Positions 28,001 through 34,094 are shown, counted from the stretch's first letter. The stretch is 64,000 nucleotides of DNA from Cydia pomonella (GCF_033807575.1 NC_084729.1:2418001-2482000), one strand, 5' to 3'. Notes: generated by a model not told the origin, from the letters alone. Numbers and translations are program-made.

Positions 28001-30940
28001 ATTTTTTGTATGAAGAAAAAACCGGTTCCGAGCCTTGCCCACACTAACATCCGTCCCAGGCTCCAAGGAACTAAGGACACCCCATCAGGCCTTTCATAAT
28101 TTAATGTGAATAGATGAAACTTCCCCGTGGTTGTTGTTTCAGAATTTCCTCCGCAACGCAGACCTGGTGCAGCACAGGAAGCGAGTGCACGAGGGCATCT
28201 TGCCCCCCAAGAACAAGATATGCTACATGTGCGGACGCGGGTTCACAGTACGTAATACGTATACCACTGGTTCCTTACCTTTTGAGTCCTGTGACCCGTA
28301 AGACTAACTAGGGATGGACCCGGGTATGTCCTTAAACTACGTCCAAAAGAGAGGTATGGGCATTGTGAATGTCATCTCGCCTTTTGTGGTAGGGCACAGC
28401 ACAGCAGATGTCATTCCAGATCTAGAGCAGAGCCCAACTGGGGAAGTACCTCCACCTTACAGAAAACCGCAGCCAAATAACACTTGACCCTACTCATAGT
28501 GTTGTGTTCCTGCCGGTGAGTAAGGTTGCCAGAGCTCAACGAGGGGGGTGGGGTTAGGGTCGGCAACGCGCATGTAACTCATCTGGAGTTGCAGGTGTAC
28601 ATAGGCTACGGAGACTGCTTACCATCAGGCAGGCCGTATGCTTGTTTGCCACCGACGTAGTATAAAAAAAAAAGGTATCCTGAGTTTATCCCTCCTCCCA
28701 ATAATCATCAATAGTCTTTCTTATAGGTCTAATCTTTGTTATCTTTAATTAAGCTTATTACCCCCGTAAAATACCAGTTTTACCCCCACGGGGGTAATAG
28801 ACTAATAGTATTTTTTCTACTCGTCGACTGTAATGGTTGAATTAAGATTTCGTATACCAAACTGTAATTGCGTACGTTTCATGTATGGGGTCCAACTCAA
28901 CTATAAAAAAAAAGACCAATCACGTGCCGCCGAGTTCCCATAATAAATAGTAACGGGCAGGAGCGAGGGGTCGCGCGTTTATGTCTTGTACTACATTTTT
29001 GTATATACTTACCAATTTTCATTAATTATTTAGGTATTATAGTAAAAAAAGTATTATTTTAGATGACTCGTAGAAAAAGTATTGTAAACAATAGTGATAT
29101 AATCAAGCTTTTCAATCTCGTACCTTACTTAGGTAACTCAGCAAACTTCGTTGCCTGTTGCGGTACTCAACTGAAAAGCTGTCTATCATATCACGATTGT
29201 ATAATCTATTTATTTATTCATTTAATCTTTATTGCACAAAAGAAAACCTTATAGTACAAAAGGCGGACTTAATGCCATGAGGCATTCTCTACCAGTCAAC
29301 CTTTAGGCAAAGCAGAGAGATTGTGGACGGTGCTACTTTAACAACAACAACCAAATATAATACAATAACATACCATACATACATAATACATAAATATACA
29401 TACTTATATTTCTTGTGACAAAACATATAGAGCTTACACATACATTATTAATTTTTCATTCTGCTAGCAAAGAAAGCACGTAATGATTTTTTAAATGCAA
29501 ACTTATTTTGAGCATTTTTGATGCCGTAGGGAAGTCCAACTATCTTCTATCAACTTTATCTTGATATCTATGTCGTTTAAAGTACTAGGCCAAGTTTGGT
29601 ATTGTTTTTAAATAATTCGGATGCCGAATTCATTATGGTATCAATATTCAATAATCTTATTGACACCATTCCGAAGTAAAAACACATAAATGTGAAAAAA
29701 AAATTTACCTAGAACCTAAACTTAGGGCGTGGGCACACTGGCGATTTGCGAGCGAGTTGAAAGCCAGGCGAGCGCGCCAGGGATCGGAACCGGTTTTTTG
29801 GAAAAACTTTGAAATAAACATATATATTTTTTTATATAAAATATTATTTATTATTCGAATACGATACATACTAAAATATATCTAAACATAAAACTAATTA
29901 AAAACTAAACCTAAATAAATCAGAACTTAAATATAAATATAAACTAAATATGTATAAAAAGAACTACCTACCTATTGGCTACCAGGCCGTCCCCGATGCA
30001 AAGGTGCCCACCACGCTCGCTGCATTGCCGCGTTGGATTGCGATGGATAGCCTTTGCATCAGGAAAAACCCAGAGCGGGGGTCAAGGCCCCTTTCTAGCA
30101 GGCGACGACCCAGATCCCGGAGGAAGGACTTATATATTATACTTATAACATATATTTCGGTTTATTTTATACTCCAAATATAGGACTCGGTTGTGTTTTT
30201 AGATAACGACTTCGTATTATTAGATTGCCCAATTAGAAATGAAATAACAAAGAACGAAAAAATACCGTTTTCGTTCCCATACAAAAAATACCGGTTTCCG
30301 ATCCCTGGAGCGCGCAACGATTTCGCTGCGTAAATACTGAAATACATAGGACTTATAGGTTTACCTATCATTTAGGAAATTATATATTTTCTTCTATGCC
30401 GTTTAATACAATTTTGATGTCTACCGTTCTCCAAGTCTTCCTCAATTGCTCAAAGGTTAACTGGAAGAGATCCCCGAAAGGGATTAGTTCGCCTTTGTAC
30501 AAATGATGTGTGTTCTTTCCTGTTTTATGTTTATTTTTCTACAATAAAGTGTTTTACTACTACACTACTACGAAATACTGGGATGGGAGTGAATTCGTTC
30601 GTCGCTTTCAACTCGCTCGCAAGCCCATTAACCTCAGACGTCGTCGGCTGAACAAATTAATACTCGGCCATCCTAGCTTTGTCAGTAGAAAAAGGCCGCA
30701 AACGTGGAAAATGTAGGCACGAAAACTCGATCTCCCATACATTTTGATTTTGCGACTTTTTCTACTGACAGTTTGCTTGCTAGAGTATATATACATGTAT
30801 TGTTGCAGACGAACAAGATCCTGACGAACCATATGCGCACACACACGGGCGAGCGGCCGTTCGCGTGCGCGCGCTGCCCCGCCGCCTTCGCGCAGCGCGC
30901 CGCGCTCCAGCAACATGCCCGCGCGAGGCATTCGACATGA
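3916..30940 (+). CDS. Gene A: ZAD-C2H2 zinc-finger protein, 11 fingers (ten coding exons)
   Basis: Coding exons: 3916-4056, 4807-4923, 5572-6024, 11811-12010, 13646-13753, 23256-23334, 24691-24815, 26741-26852, 28143-28247, 30809-30940. Every junction is GT-AG and in phase, giving 1572 nt (523 residues plus stop). Residues 1-86 form a zinc-finger-associated domain (ZAD) with two C-x2-C pairs, QCHTC in exon 1 and ICWEC in exon 2. A polar, lysine-rich linker follows, then 11 C2H2 fingers from about residue 210 to the end. All have C-x2-C-x12-H; the His spacing is x3 or x4 except finger 7, which is x6. ZADs mediate dimerisation in insect transcription factors, so a nuclear DNA-binding role is inferred; the target is unknown. 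GTG at 3913 lies just before the chosen ATG. Gene B is a paralog with the same domain order. The introns hold many transposons, the largest 9.5 kb. Confidence 0.9.
4057..4806 (+). other. Gene A intron 1
   Basis: AT-rich intron with no recognised repeat or gene. It starts GTACGT and ends TTTTAG. Confidence 0.6.
4807..4923 (+). CDS. Gene A exon 2 (second half of ZAD)
   Basis: 117 nt, phase 0 at both ends. Carries the second ZAD cysteine pair (VQICWEC) and a helical stretch with many Ala, Gln and Glu. Gene B has an exon of exactly the same length and role at 53642-53758. Confidence 0.9.
5222..5490 (-). mobile_element. tRNA-derived SINE, copy 2
   Basis: Same family as copy 1. The B-box-like GGATTCGAACCC (opposite strand GGGTTCGAATCC) and the A-box-like stretch near 5460 are visible. 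It lies in intron 2 of gene A. Confidence 0.8.
5572..6024 (+). CDS. Gene A exon 3 (linker and finger 1)
   Basis: Acceptor TTTTTTTACAG, donor GTAAGT, phase 0 at both ends. Encodes a 125-residue polar linker with lysine-rich runs (LKVKNNKWTLKR) and then finger 1, FKCESC to HVEKHH. It joins directly in phase to the exon at 11811. Confidence 0.88.
6025..6399. other. Gene A intron 3, left part
   Basis: Contains short near-inverted stretches around GACCGGGTTTTTTTTCATGGTCGGG (6157-6181). No gene is supported. The small open frames here have no family support. Confidence 0.4.
6400..6910 (+). pseudogene. THAP-domain pseudogene (two exons)
   Basis: Exon 1 (6400-6470) reads MVGCSVVAYKSNSLRK, then an in-frame TAA, then AGVTFHA. 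A GTAAGT donor follows. Exon 2 (6741-6910) after TTTCCAG continues in phase as FPTEDEIVKEW with the later THAP signature RICSKHF. A THAP domain needs C-x2-4-C at its start; here the second cysteine is tyrosine. So there are two independent defects, a lost zinc ligand and a stop. The conserved splice frame shows this was once a working gene. THAP domains occur in host genes and in P-element-type transposases; which kind this was cannot be told. It lies inside gene A intron 3, same strand. Confidence 0.75.
6938..7280. repeat. Element bounded by direct repeats GTAACTAGTGGGAATAACCC
   Basis: A motif of about 25 bp near 6942 recurs near 7250 (GGTAACTAGTAGGAATAACC), and variants (TTACCAGTGGGAA, GTAGTTACCAGTGG) fill the space between. 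A short inverted pair surrounds GGGGGTAATTCAGTAATCACCCCC. Probably a degraded non-autonomous transposon. Confidence 0.4.
7281..7784. other. Gene A intron 3, no gene; contains one TIR end
   Basis: No coding region is supported. At 7727 the sequence AATAGGGTTGTTTCC matches the ends of the large TIR element at 13944-22225, so a truncated relative starts here. Confidence 0.4.
8272..8405. repeat. Hairpin 1 inside the GC-rich array
   Basis: Arms of about 40 bp (TTGGAGCGTAAACACGACCC, AATAGTAAAAGTGTCTTGAC) are repeated in inverse orientation around a GC-rich loop. Near-identical to the hairpin at 9112-9247. Confidence 0.75.
9112..9247. repeat. Hairpin 2 inside the GC-rich array
   Basis: Second copy of the 8272-8405 hairpin, 840 bp downstream and in the same orientation. 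It has one visible arm mismatch (TTTTACTATT versus TTTTCCTATT) compared with hairpin 1. Confidence 0.75.
9560..10660. repeat. Four-copy tandem repeat with GGCCATTTTG core
   Basis: Four diverged units share, in order: a poly-T run after GGCCATTTTGA, TCTATGACATTTGGTCGAGC, CCCCCCACCTATC, CACCGTTT, GTTGCCATACAAAA, and CCGCCATCTTGGATTTTTTCC. The TGACATTTGGTCGAGC marker appears near 9750, 9990, 10238 and 10488. No protein is supported. Confidence 0.7.
10741..10875. mobile_element. Foldback MITE
   Basis: Arms of about 45 bp: GTTCTCAAGTAAAAGGTACC at the left, GGTACCTTTTACTTGAGAAC at the right, with a short internal spacer. Confidence 0.75.
11304..11458. mobile_element. Foldback MITE, ATAGAGTCAGACCAA family
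   Basis: Arms of about 65 bp with few mismatches: ATAGAGTCAGACCAACATAA at the left, TTATCTTGGTTTGACTCTAT at the right. Confidence 0.8.
11485..11800 (+). mobile_element. Helitron-like repeat fragment
   Basis: Contains ACAAAGTCCCCTGCCGAGTC, AAACTCAAAAACTACTGAAC, GGATTTTCATACGGTTTTCA and a late CGTAGCGGGTCGCTGGTA. This resembles a high-copy lepidopteran repeat I associate with Helitrons. No rolling-circle protein is present, so the class is uncertain. Confidence 0.45.
11811..12010 (+). CDS. Gene A exon 4 (fingers 2, 3 and Cys half of 4)
   Basis: Follows TTTTTCAG at 11810. Encodes YTCDIC, HECSLC and LQCVKCELKFG and ends with two bases of a codon before GTACGTAA. It has no ATG, so it is invisible to start-based ORF calling. 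The two leftover bases are completed by the first base of the exon at 13646. Confidence 0.88.
12397..12471. repeat. Perfect 34-bp inverted repeat with 7-nt loop
   Basis: The arm 12397-12430 (begins AACTACTTTCCAAGAAGACG) is exactly complementary to 12438-12471. The loop is AACCACT. It lies in gene A intron 4. Confidence 0.85.
12751..12893. mobile_element. Foldback MITE
   Basis: Left arm TGCAACAGTTGTATAAGAAG then GGTCAAAAAA; right arm TTTTTTGACCTACTTATACA then ACGTTGCA. The right flank (ATACAATATTTTTCCTACGAG) resembles sequence near 49755. Confidence 0.7.
12894..13645. other. Gene A intron 4, right part
   Basis: Includes a GC-rich patch near 12975-13015 (CCGCCCCGGGCCGCGGCCGG). No gene or clear repeat family is recognised. 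Confidence 0.4.
13646..13753 (+). CDS. Gene A exon 5 (His half of finger 4, finger 5)
   Basis: Begins with the single base that completes the glycine codon split at 12010, then SRREFFQHYKKWH and FVCDHCGVSFKMRYC. The acceptor is TACTTTAAG, a weak polypyrimidine tract. It ends with two bases of an arginine codon, completed at 23256. Confidence 0.87.
14248..14604. repeat. Inverted repeat (arms about 95 bp)
   Basis: Left arm 14248-14346 begins with ATCCCCACAATATGCGATTT; right arm 14508-14604 ends AAATCGCATATTGTGGGGAT. The arms include GGTAGGCCCCCCGTTGTCTG and its complement. A foldback MITE inside the larger TIR element. The GGCCTACCGC motif also occurs in the MITEs at 3194 and 56284. Confidence 0.75.
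14646..14768 (-). repeat. 3' LTR (123 bp)
   Basis: Identical as read to the copy at 21839-21961. TG and CA terminal dinucleotides are present. Confidence 0.85.
15296..17083 (-). CDS. Retrotransposon pol, 3' part: RNase H end and integrase
   Basis: The frame enters from the nested insertion at 17083 as SWADTVIAYASRALTPAERN, an RNase H motif. The first ATG in the frame is at 16936 but is internal to the protein. The HHCC zinc-binding region (RELHDSHMG, CRACPVC) and the DDE catalytic core follow: HLDFLGP, VSDNGPPF and YHPASNGAAEN give the D, D and E. The C-terminal region is Pro/Arg-rich and ends at TAA 15296. The protein is separated from its N-terminal part at 19373-21808 by the inserted DNA transposon, so the element is not autonomous. 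Confidence 0.9.
   Translation of the reverse strand, partial: ASWADTVIAYASRALTPAERNYSQIHKEALSIIFSVRKFHQFLYGRRFTLKTDHKPLVSIFGPGNGIPSMTASRLQRWALILSTYDFDIEYVKSDDNTADALSRLIAAHKLTGSVDEDGPEQTYLHFATDAMLLDYNAVSKETRNDVLLGRIISYIRDGWPQDTDIKELKPFFNRKSELYTELDCVMWGHRVVVPTACRERVMRELHDSHMGIVRTKALARSYVWWPGLDEAVEAMCRACPVCAAVAAAPPRHAPCPWPYPSRPWARIHLDFLGPIAGVKYLVLIDAYSKWIEIAEMSSTTAKILIKKLREYFARFGLPKQIVSDNGPPFSSEEFRAFCSNNKIEQLFSAPYHPASNGAAENAVKLCKRVIKKAIMQNINTETALSRFLLMYRNTPHNATGESPAKILLGRAVRTRLDCLKPDREQRVTDLQRRQREAAGGTQRAFDIGDLVWYRRYNVGNSQGKWEAGQVLERIGETDYTIASSVGVTHRHINQLRKRDSNDEVREPRPRNMALSYPPAQTPLLIPTGEASSSGSAESVDREVDNPPGDARVDPASNPELAQRPDPGAAAERTRPDRLRPIVNPPRRFGFEDIF
17251..17730. repeat. Three tandem 160-bp units
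   Basis: Units start with TAATACTATTATAA at 17251, 17411 and 17571, exactly 160 bp apart, and end with GACTAATATCAACATAG. They lie in the left subterminal part of the DNA transposon. Confidence 0.85.
18136..18516 (+). CDS. Transposon-encoded protein fragment (126 aa), family not named
   Basis: Encodes an acidic N-terminus and then LQKWALKFNIPHAAVNGLL and LPKDARTLLNT. I recall multi-copy insect proteins with the DARTLL motif that look transposon-borne, but I cannot name the family. An upstream in-phase region from about 17971 starts MDYDNWKKTFEK and is broken by stops, so this is probably a decayed or partial protein. Confidence 0.45.
   Translation: MKDVEVEDKVSVCEINDFSEKESSTDDKTDYEKDFALKSELQKWALKFNIPHAAVNGLLIILNRRLNNVLPKDARTLLNTNKEIVQINELSPGMYWHSSLITRLVYCVSSQGHVKCFNMRKSFFIK
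19373..21808 (-). CDS. Retrotransposon gag-pol, 5' part: Gag, protease, RT
   Basis: 811 residues from ATG 21808, 31 bp inside the 5' LTR. In order: capsid-like region (residues 1-200), two zinc knuckles (CMACGDFRHEQAHC, CSRCNVKGHLRRMC), Gly/Arg-rich spacer, aspartic protease core (FEIDTGTALTCIS), reverse transcriptase with LDLSQAYNQI and the catalytic FLDD box (FFLDDILITG), and the start of RNase H (CDAGPYGVGAVLA). It stops at a TAG created at the junction with the DNA transposon. Gag and pol share one frame, with no frameshift site needed up to this point. The integrase part continues at 17083. Confidence 0.92.
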   Translation of the reverse strand: MSVGKIREFDVQSGSWRSYCDRLESYFVVNDVKDERKLPTLISVVGETAYELMVNLCSPKKPAEMTFKEVVEVMGKHLEPTPSVLAERFRFRQYRQVKGQTVAQYVAELKKMARFCGFEATLDENMRDQFVCGLSSDIIRQRLFAETKINFAKSVSLALSLEAAERDSVAVERGGGGAAICGLATEAPMAQVHNVRLAAAGCMACGDFRHEQAHCKFNSYVCSRCNVKGHLRRMCPTMTDGIRGQVSASRGNIQGGGTRTSAGRGRSGATRYGPGTAATPGGSGARGGRARNSWGNSRVHWVAEDGQLDQEEIPFGVNDGSEEPIYQMSLDKYRPVRIQVMVNNKLMTFEIDTGTALTCISKQTYDTLFKDVPLEPCNISLKFYDGTVTKPLLGFIVGNVQYKNINKKLNLYVHQRGTTSLLGREWLAELDIAIPKLSSCENVLTNDVICDDKISDVIYRHKEIFDGTLGAFTGGRARLRVRPDAAPVFCRARPLPYALRDRVDAELDTMLRADVIEPVEHSDWATPLVIVNKPDGSLRLCADYKSTLNRVLLVDKFPIPKIEDLFSQLSGSRYFTKLDLSQAYNQIILEDDGSRDLTVINTHRGLFRYKRLVYGLSSSPGIFQRIMSNLLKDIPNVTFFLDDILITGDTLDSHLGSLRQVLERLSKNGLRIKKQKCSFLVPEVKYLGFVIDKNGVRVDEDKVRPILTTSRPRNVSELKSFIGMVIFYGKFIQNLSEILAPLYELLRKQRKWTWSVEQDRAFNKVKKMLSEAPVLGHYDADRELVVTCDAGPYGVGAVLAMRGRARGAPPN
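21839..21961 (-). repeat. 5' LTR (123 bp)
   Basis: Second LTR copy. Inside it on the minus strand comes GTGGCTGACGAGG, the likely primer-binding region; the tRNA is not identified. Confidence 0.85.
22540..23095 (+). repeat. Dispersed repeat, GGGTTCCGTAG ... GAGTCCGACTCGCACTTGG
   Basis: Starts with TTTTTAGGGTTCCGTAGCC and ends GGCGAGTCCGACTCGCACTT, then GGCCGCTTTT. A relative in the other orientation is at 33362-34048 and fragments are at 40203-40385, 45600-45655 and 52825-52860. Probably non-autonomous; class unknown. Confidence 0.6.
23256..23334 (+). CDS. Gene A exon 6 (finger 6)
   Basis: Starts with the base that completes an arginine codon, giving HIRKQH across the junction (His pair of finger 5). 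Then FECKLCDKKFSRYNGLWLH; the second histidine comes from the next exon. Donor GTATGT, phase 0. Confidence 0.87.
23365..23614 (-). mobile_element. tRNA-derived SINE, copy 3
   Basis: Full-length-looking copy with GGATTTGAACCC (reverse of the B box) and TAGGCCAGACCGGTC at the head. In gene A intron 6. Confidence 0.85.
23640..24055 (+). mobile_element. Second SINE/LINE-type repeat with tRNA-like segment
   Basis: Contains GGTATATGGGGGTTTTTGGG, then a tRNA-like piece with TGGTCCAGCGGGTTAAGACG and GGTTCGAATCTC spaced like A and B boxes, then CCGAGCAAAGCTCGGTCGCC. A different family from the main SINE. Confidence 0.55.
24268..24531 (-). mobile_element. tRNA-derived SINE, copy 4
   Basis: Near-identical to copies 3 and 5, which suggests recent activity. 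In gene A intron 6. Confidence 0.85.
24691..24815 (+). CDS. Gene A exon 7 (finger 7, H-x6-H)
   Basis: Starts V-C-H, completing the finger 6 His pair (HNKVCH). Finger 7 reads YCVECDRRYADVYRYRWH and then SNSARH, an H-x6-H pair also present in finger 7 of gene B. The frame meets TAA just after 24815, but using the donor CG|GTAACA keeps phase with the exon at 26741. Confidence 0.85.
25200..25985 (-). mobile_element. Non-LTR retrotransposon fragments (C-terminal, minus strand)
   Basis: Two minus-strand stretches: 25411-25968 contains RRPVGRPKLRFKDCCKRDL and a Cys-rich end (CYRCRGQ), and 25200-25442 contains WTAYFGVPNGRRPSGRLRYR and KDLSELGAVDW. Both resemble C-terminal tails of insect non-LTR elements. 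Two different fragments abut here. Confidence 0.65.
25986..26740. other. Gene A intron 7, right part
   Basis: Includes a polyadenylation-like AATAAAGATTTATTTATTT near 26556, likely a retroelement tail. No gene is supported. Confidence 0.4.
26741..26852 (+). CDS. Gene A exon 8 (finger 8, Cys half of 9)
   Basis: 112 nt. Encodes IPCPGCDKVFTKKIYMKDH and YRCEQCDK. The homologous exon of gene B (39189-39300) is also 112 nt with the same phases. Confidence 0.88.
26890..27240 (+). mobile_element. LINE-derived repeat, 3' tail
   Basis: Contains TTCCAGATCTAGAGCAGAGC, GTAAGGTTG, GGTCGGCAACGCGCATGTAA and GGCTACGGATACTGCTTACC, then a poly-A end. Near-identical to 28318-28680; its last 150 bp recur at 45450-45600. 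Confidence 0.65.
27241..27660 (-). mobile_element. LINE 3' region fragment (reverse)
   Basis: TTGTACCAAGGATGCTGGCG and GTATCGCAATGCTGATACG resemble blocks near 30000 and 52535 (AAGGTCCCGATGATGCTGGC). The open frame here has no family support. Confidence 0.4.
27830..28050. mobile_element. Diverged hAT-like MITE
   Basis: Ends GGAACCGGTTTATTTTT and AAAAAACCGGTTCCGAGCC; the interior contains AAAGAACGAAAAA. Related to the better copies at 29778-30307 and 54022-54225. Confidence 0.55.
28143..28247 (+). CDS. Gene A exon 9 (finger 9 His half, finger 10 Cys half)
   Basis: 105 nt, phase 0 at both ends. Encodes NFLRNADLVQHRKRVH and KICYMCGRGFT. It is homologous to the triplicated 105-nt exon of gene B (shared pattern PPKNK-C-x2-C-G versus APKDK-C-x2-C-G). 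Single copy here. Confidence 0.88.
28318..28680 (+). mobile_element. LINE-derived repeat, 3' tail, second copy
   Basis: Near copy of 26890-27240, ending in a poly-A run. In gene A intron 9. Confidence 0.65.
28681..29208. other. Gene A intron 9, middle part
   Basis: Contains a short hairpin, TTACCCCCGT with ACGGGGGTAA, at about 28757-28799. Otherwise nothing recognised. Confidence 0.4.
29209..29345 (-). mobile_element. LINE 3' tail (reverse)
   Basis: Starts TTTATTTATTCATTTAATCT, then GCATTCTCTACCAGTCAACC. A relative is at 52205-52330 (GCATTCTCTACCGGTCAACC). Confidence 0.55.
29778..30307. mobile_element. hAT-like MITE with 8-bp target duplication
   Basis: Ends CAGGGATCGG and CCGATCCCTG, flanked by GAGCGCGC on both sides (29770-29777, 30308-30315). 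An 8-bp duplication is typical of hAT elements. About 320 bp of LINE-type sequence sits inside. Family shared with 54022-54225. Confidence 0.8.
30385..30560 (+). mobile_element. LINE 3' tail
   Basis: TCAATTGCTCAAAGGTTAAC and GGAAGAGATCCC recur at 44815-44950, and in reverse at 36110-36230. Confidence 0.55.
30809..30940 (+). CDS. Gene A exon 10 (His half of finger 10, finger 11, stop)
   Basis: Follows TTGCAG. Encodes TNKILTNHMRTHTGERP and finger 11 (FACARCPAAF to QQHARARH), then ST and TGA at 30938-30940. From about 30900 the coding DNA is the first unit of a 90-bp minisatellite that continues into the 3' UTR. Confidence 0.9.
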   Translation, partial: TNKILTNHMRTHTGERPFACARCPAAFAQRAALQQHARARHST

Positions 30941-31640
30941 CACGTCAGTTATGCGATTTCTCACGCAGGGAACAAGCGTCAGCTGTGCCGCGCTCGAGCA
31001 ACATGCCCGCGCGAGGCATTCGACATGACACGTCACAGTTATGCGATGTCTCACGCAGGGAGCAATTGTCAGCTGTGCCGCGCTCGAGCAACATGCCCGC
31101 GCGAGGCATTCTACATGAAACGTCACCGATGTCTCACGCAGGGAACAAGCGTCAGCTGTGCCGCGCTCAAGCAACATGCCCGCGCGAGGCATTCGACATG
31201 ACACGTCACAGTTATGCGATGTCTCACGCAGGGAGCAATTGTCAGCTGTGCCGCGCTCGAGCAACATGCCCGCGCGAGGCATTCTACATGAAACGTCACC
31301 GATGTCTCACGCAGGGAACAAGCGTCAGCTGTGCCGCGCTCAAGCAACATGCCCGCGCGAGGCATTCGACATGTCACGTCACAGTTATGCGATGTCTCAC
31401 GCAGGGAACAAGCGTTAGCTGTGCCGCGCTCAAGCAACATGCCCGCGCGAGGCATTCGACATGTCACGTCACAGTTATGCGATGTCTCACGCAGGGAACA
31501 AGCGTTAGCTGTGCCGCGCTCAAGCAACATGCCCGCGCGAGGCATTCGACATGTCACGTCACAGTTATGCGATGTCTCACGCAGGGAACAAGCGTTAGCT
31601 GTGCCGCGCTCAAGCAACATGCCCGCGCGAGGCAGACTCC
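30912..31640 (+). repeat. 90-bp minisatellite grown from the end of gene A
   Basis: AACATGCCCGCGCGAGGCAT starts at 30912, 31000, 31090, 31173, 31263, 31346, 31436, 31526 and 31616 (spacing 83-90 bp, mostly 90). The first copy is the last coding codons of gene A. Early units keep the TGA stop in the same frame; units from about 31346 have TGT instead, opening the frame. A 3' UTR location follows from the stop at 30940. Confidence 0.9.
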
Positions 31641-31759
31641 GACGGGATTTAGACTTCTTACGAACGTACTTTATAATAACACGATAATACAATGGAGAGA
31701 ACTTCAATGCGCGGGTCGTTGGCGAAATAACGCTAGAGTTACCTGGAAATGGTTTTATA

Positions 31760-31765
31760 AATAAA
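31760..31765 (+). terminator. Candidate polyadenylation signal of gene A
   Basis: AATAAA about 120 bp beyond the minisatellite and 820 bp past the stop codon. No earlier AATAAA was noticed after 30940. Confidence 0.5.
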
Positions 31766-31983
31766 ATAATTTGTAAATGAAGAGTTTTTTTATTAATCTT
31801 TATTAACTTAAAGTTTTTATGCACTATACAAAATTGTGCTGTACATATATGGTGAACTTAATTAATGCCTTACACATATCTAGCGTACTTTTCGTAGTAC
31901 AAGAAGATATTTTCTCGAGTGAAAACATTTGCATATTAATATTTGGAACAAAACAGAAATACAACCCAAAAAAATCTAAATGG

Positions 31984-32150
31984 TATTTAACCCTTTTCCA
32001 GGCCGTACCGATCTACGAGGTTTACCCAAAAAAAAAACAAATATATTCCAATTAATCCAGCTTTGATGATTCATTTGAAGACAAGTAACATTTCCTGAAG
32101 GTGGTATCTAATTTGAACCTTAAATCGGAATGCTAAAGTTGAAATACTTT
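31984..32150. repeat. Dispersed repeat, copy 1
   Basis: TTTAACCCTTTTCCAGGC begins the element. It contains CCAGCTTTGATGATTCATTT and ACAAGTAACATTTCCTGAAG, shared with 34350-34555. Confidence 0.55.
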
Positions 32151-32734
32151 TCTGTGGAGATCTGAATTTGAACGCATTGCATACGTCATTGTACGTTTTG
32201 TCGTCGTCGTGTTGTATATTTTATATAGAAGTAACAAACATACACCCGAATTAATAACCTCCTTTTGAAATCTTGAAGTCGGATTGATTATTTGTGTCTA
32301 ACAGTTTTTGGCAGAGGGTCACCCGCACCGTTTACGATTTTTTTTTCAAACTTGATGAATGATGATGAAATGTTGACATGACTTACTGCAAATTAGGTCC
32401 GGAAATACTATGTATCCGGGGCGATGACTTTATTATAATTTATTATTTACACACCTAGGCCTGTAAAGCAATCTCCTTTTGTTTTTAAACGTCAAATTGT
32501 GACAACGTCTTTGCATTTAACATTTTTTTTAATTTCATTGCAATTTTGAGAAAAGCACTTACTAATCTCGGCGAGAAACGGGGTTGCTGACCGCGTATCC
32601 CTATCCAGCCTCGCTACGCTCGGCCATCTATATTTAACCTGCAACCCTTTGTTTTTCGGCGTCTAAATAAGGTACTATAAAATAATTTAGATAATGAAAA
32701 GTAGCAAATATAGTAATATAGGAGTTAAACGAGC
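32151..32734. other. Intergenic between convergent genes A and B
   Basis: No gene recognised. AT-rich. Confidence 0.4.
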
Positions 32735-32850
32735 AGACGGATCACCTGATGATAAGCGATAACCGCCGCCCATGGACACCCGCAACACCAGATGGGTTGT
32801 AAGTTCGTGTCCGGCCTTTAAGATGGGAGTACGCTTTTTTGAAGGGTTAC
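32735..32850 (-). mobile_element. LINE/SINE 3' tail (reverse)
   Basis: ACGGATCACCTGATGATAAG and GCCCATGGACACCCGCAACA are the complement of the tail at 49400-49530. Confidence 0.55.
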
Positions 32851-33361
32851 GAAACTATCATTGTGTCACTTTATTCGGTTGTTTCTGACAATAGGGATGA
32901 CACATGTCGAATTTTATAACAAAATCCAGTAAAATAGATAGCAAATGAGCAATTTATCGCAATAATGTGGTTATTAAAATAATACATGGAAATGATAAAA
33001 AAATATAGGACCTGAAAGTTCCAAAATTAAAGGTTTTTTTATTTCCGAAAAGGAATAAAGTAAGGGTACCATTCGAATCCTTACATTTTATCCAAAAAAA
33101 ATATTGTATAGCAAATACATACATAAACGCAATATTTCACCGACAAAATCGCAATTTTAATGTTTATCATACTTCAAGATGGGCTCTCGGAGACCGTGAC
33201 GTCACGTTTGCTTATCGTTTTGTTGGGAGCGTTTCGCGAGTGAAGTACGACTGTCGGATTTTGACTATCATTTCTGACTTTTGTATTGCTTTAATGCACT
33301 GGGTCCCATATAGACATTTGATGCTAAAAACGAACCTGAACGATTGATACCATTAATAAAT

Positions 33362-34048
33362 AAAAACCGGCCAAGAGCATGTCGGGCCACGCTCAGTGTA
33401 GGGTTCCGTAGTTACTCTTCCGTCACAATAAACTAAACTGGAGCTTAAAGTATAGTAAATTGTTAACCAAGGGATGAAACGGTACCTTTCACCCGAGTTA
33501 AACAAATAGGCAAATTTGCATAATCAGTACCTAATTAAAGTAAGTCCTTTTACTGTGAAGGGAAAACTTTTTGCGATAACTCAAAAACAGCTAAACTGAT
33601 CATGTCCGCTATAGTTTTCATTTAATGTCTCTCTTAAGCTCTACTTCCACGATTTTTTTCATATTTTTTGGACCTACGGTTCAAAAGTTAGAGGGGGGGG
33701 ACACAATTTTATTTTTCTTTCAGAACGATTATTTCCGAATATATTCACTTTATCAAAAAATGTTTCTTAAAAACCCCTATTAGTTTTGAAAGACCTTTCC
33801 AACGATACCCCACACTCTAGGGTTGAAGCGAAAAAAAAATTTCACCCCCACTTTACGTGTAGGGGAGGTACCCTAAAAAAAAATATTTTTTTAGATTTTA
33901 TTGTACGACTGTCGGTTTTACTGATTTATATATCCATGCCAAATTTCACCTTTCTAGCACTAACGACCACGGAGCAAAGCCTCGGACAGACAGACAGACG
34001 GACATGGCGAAACTATAAGGGTTCCTAGTTGACTACGGAACCCTAAAA
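33362..34048 (-). repeat. Dispersed GGGTTCCGTAG repeat, long copy
   Basis: Begins AACCGGCCAAGAGCATGTCG, and ends GACTACGGAACCCTAAAA. Relative of 22540-23095 by its ends and the GACAGACAGACGGACATGG-type internal run. Confidence 0.5.
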
Positions 34049-34094
34049 ATGTCATCTAGCCTATTTATTACATAGATACACTGTCCAAAAACAC

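Larger units (their letters stand above)
29725..30630. mobile_element. TIR element interrupted by a hAT-like MITE
   Basis: TTGCGAGCGAGTTGAAAGC near 29741 is matched in reverse by TTTCAACTCGCTCGCAA near 30606. Between them are the hAT-like MITE at 29778-30307 and a LINE tail near 30385-30560, so insertions are nested. Confidence 0.55.

Noticed and set aside
30865..31824. Long open frames on both strands through the 90-bp repeats
   Set aside because: They are other frames of the gene A terminal repeat. Only the frame of finger 11 has family support, and it stops at 30940.
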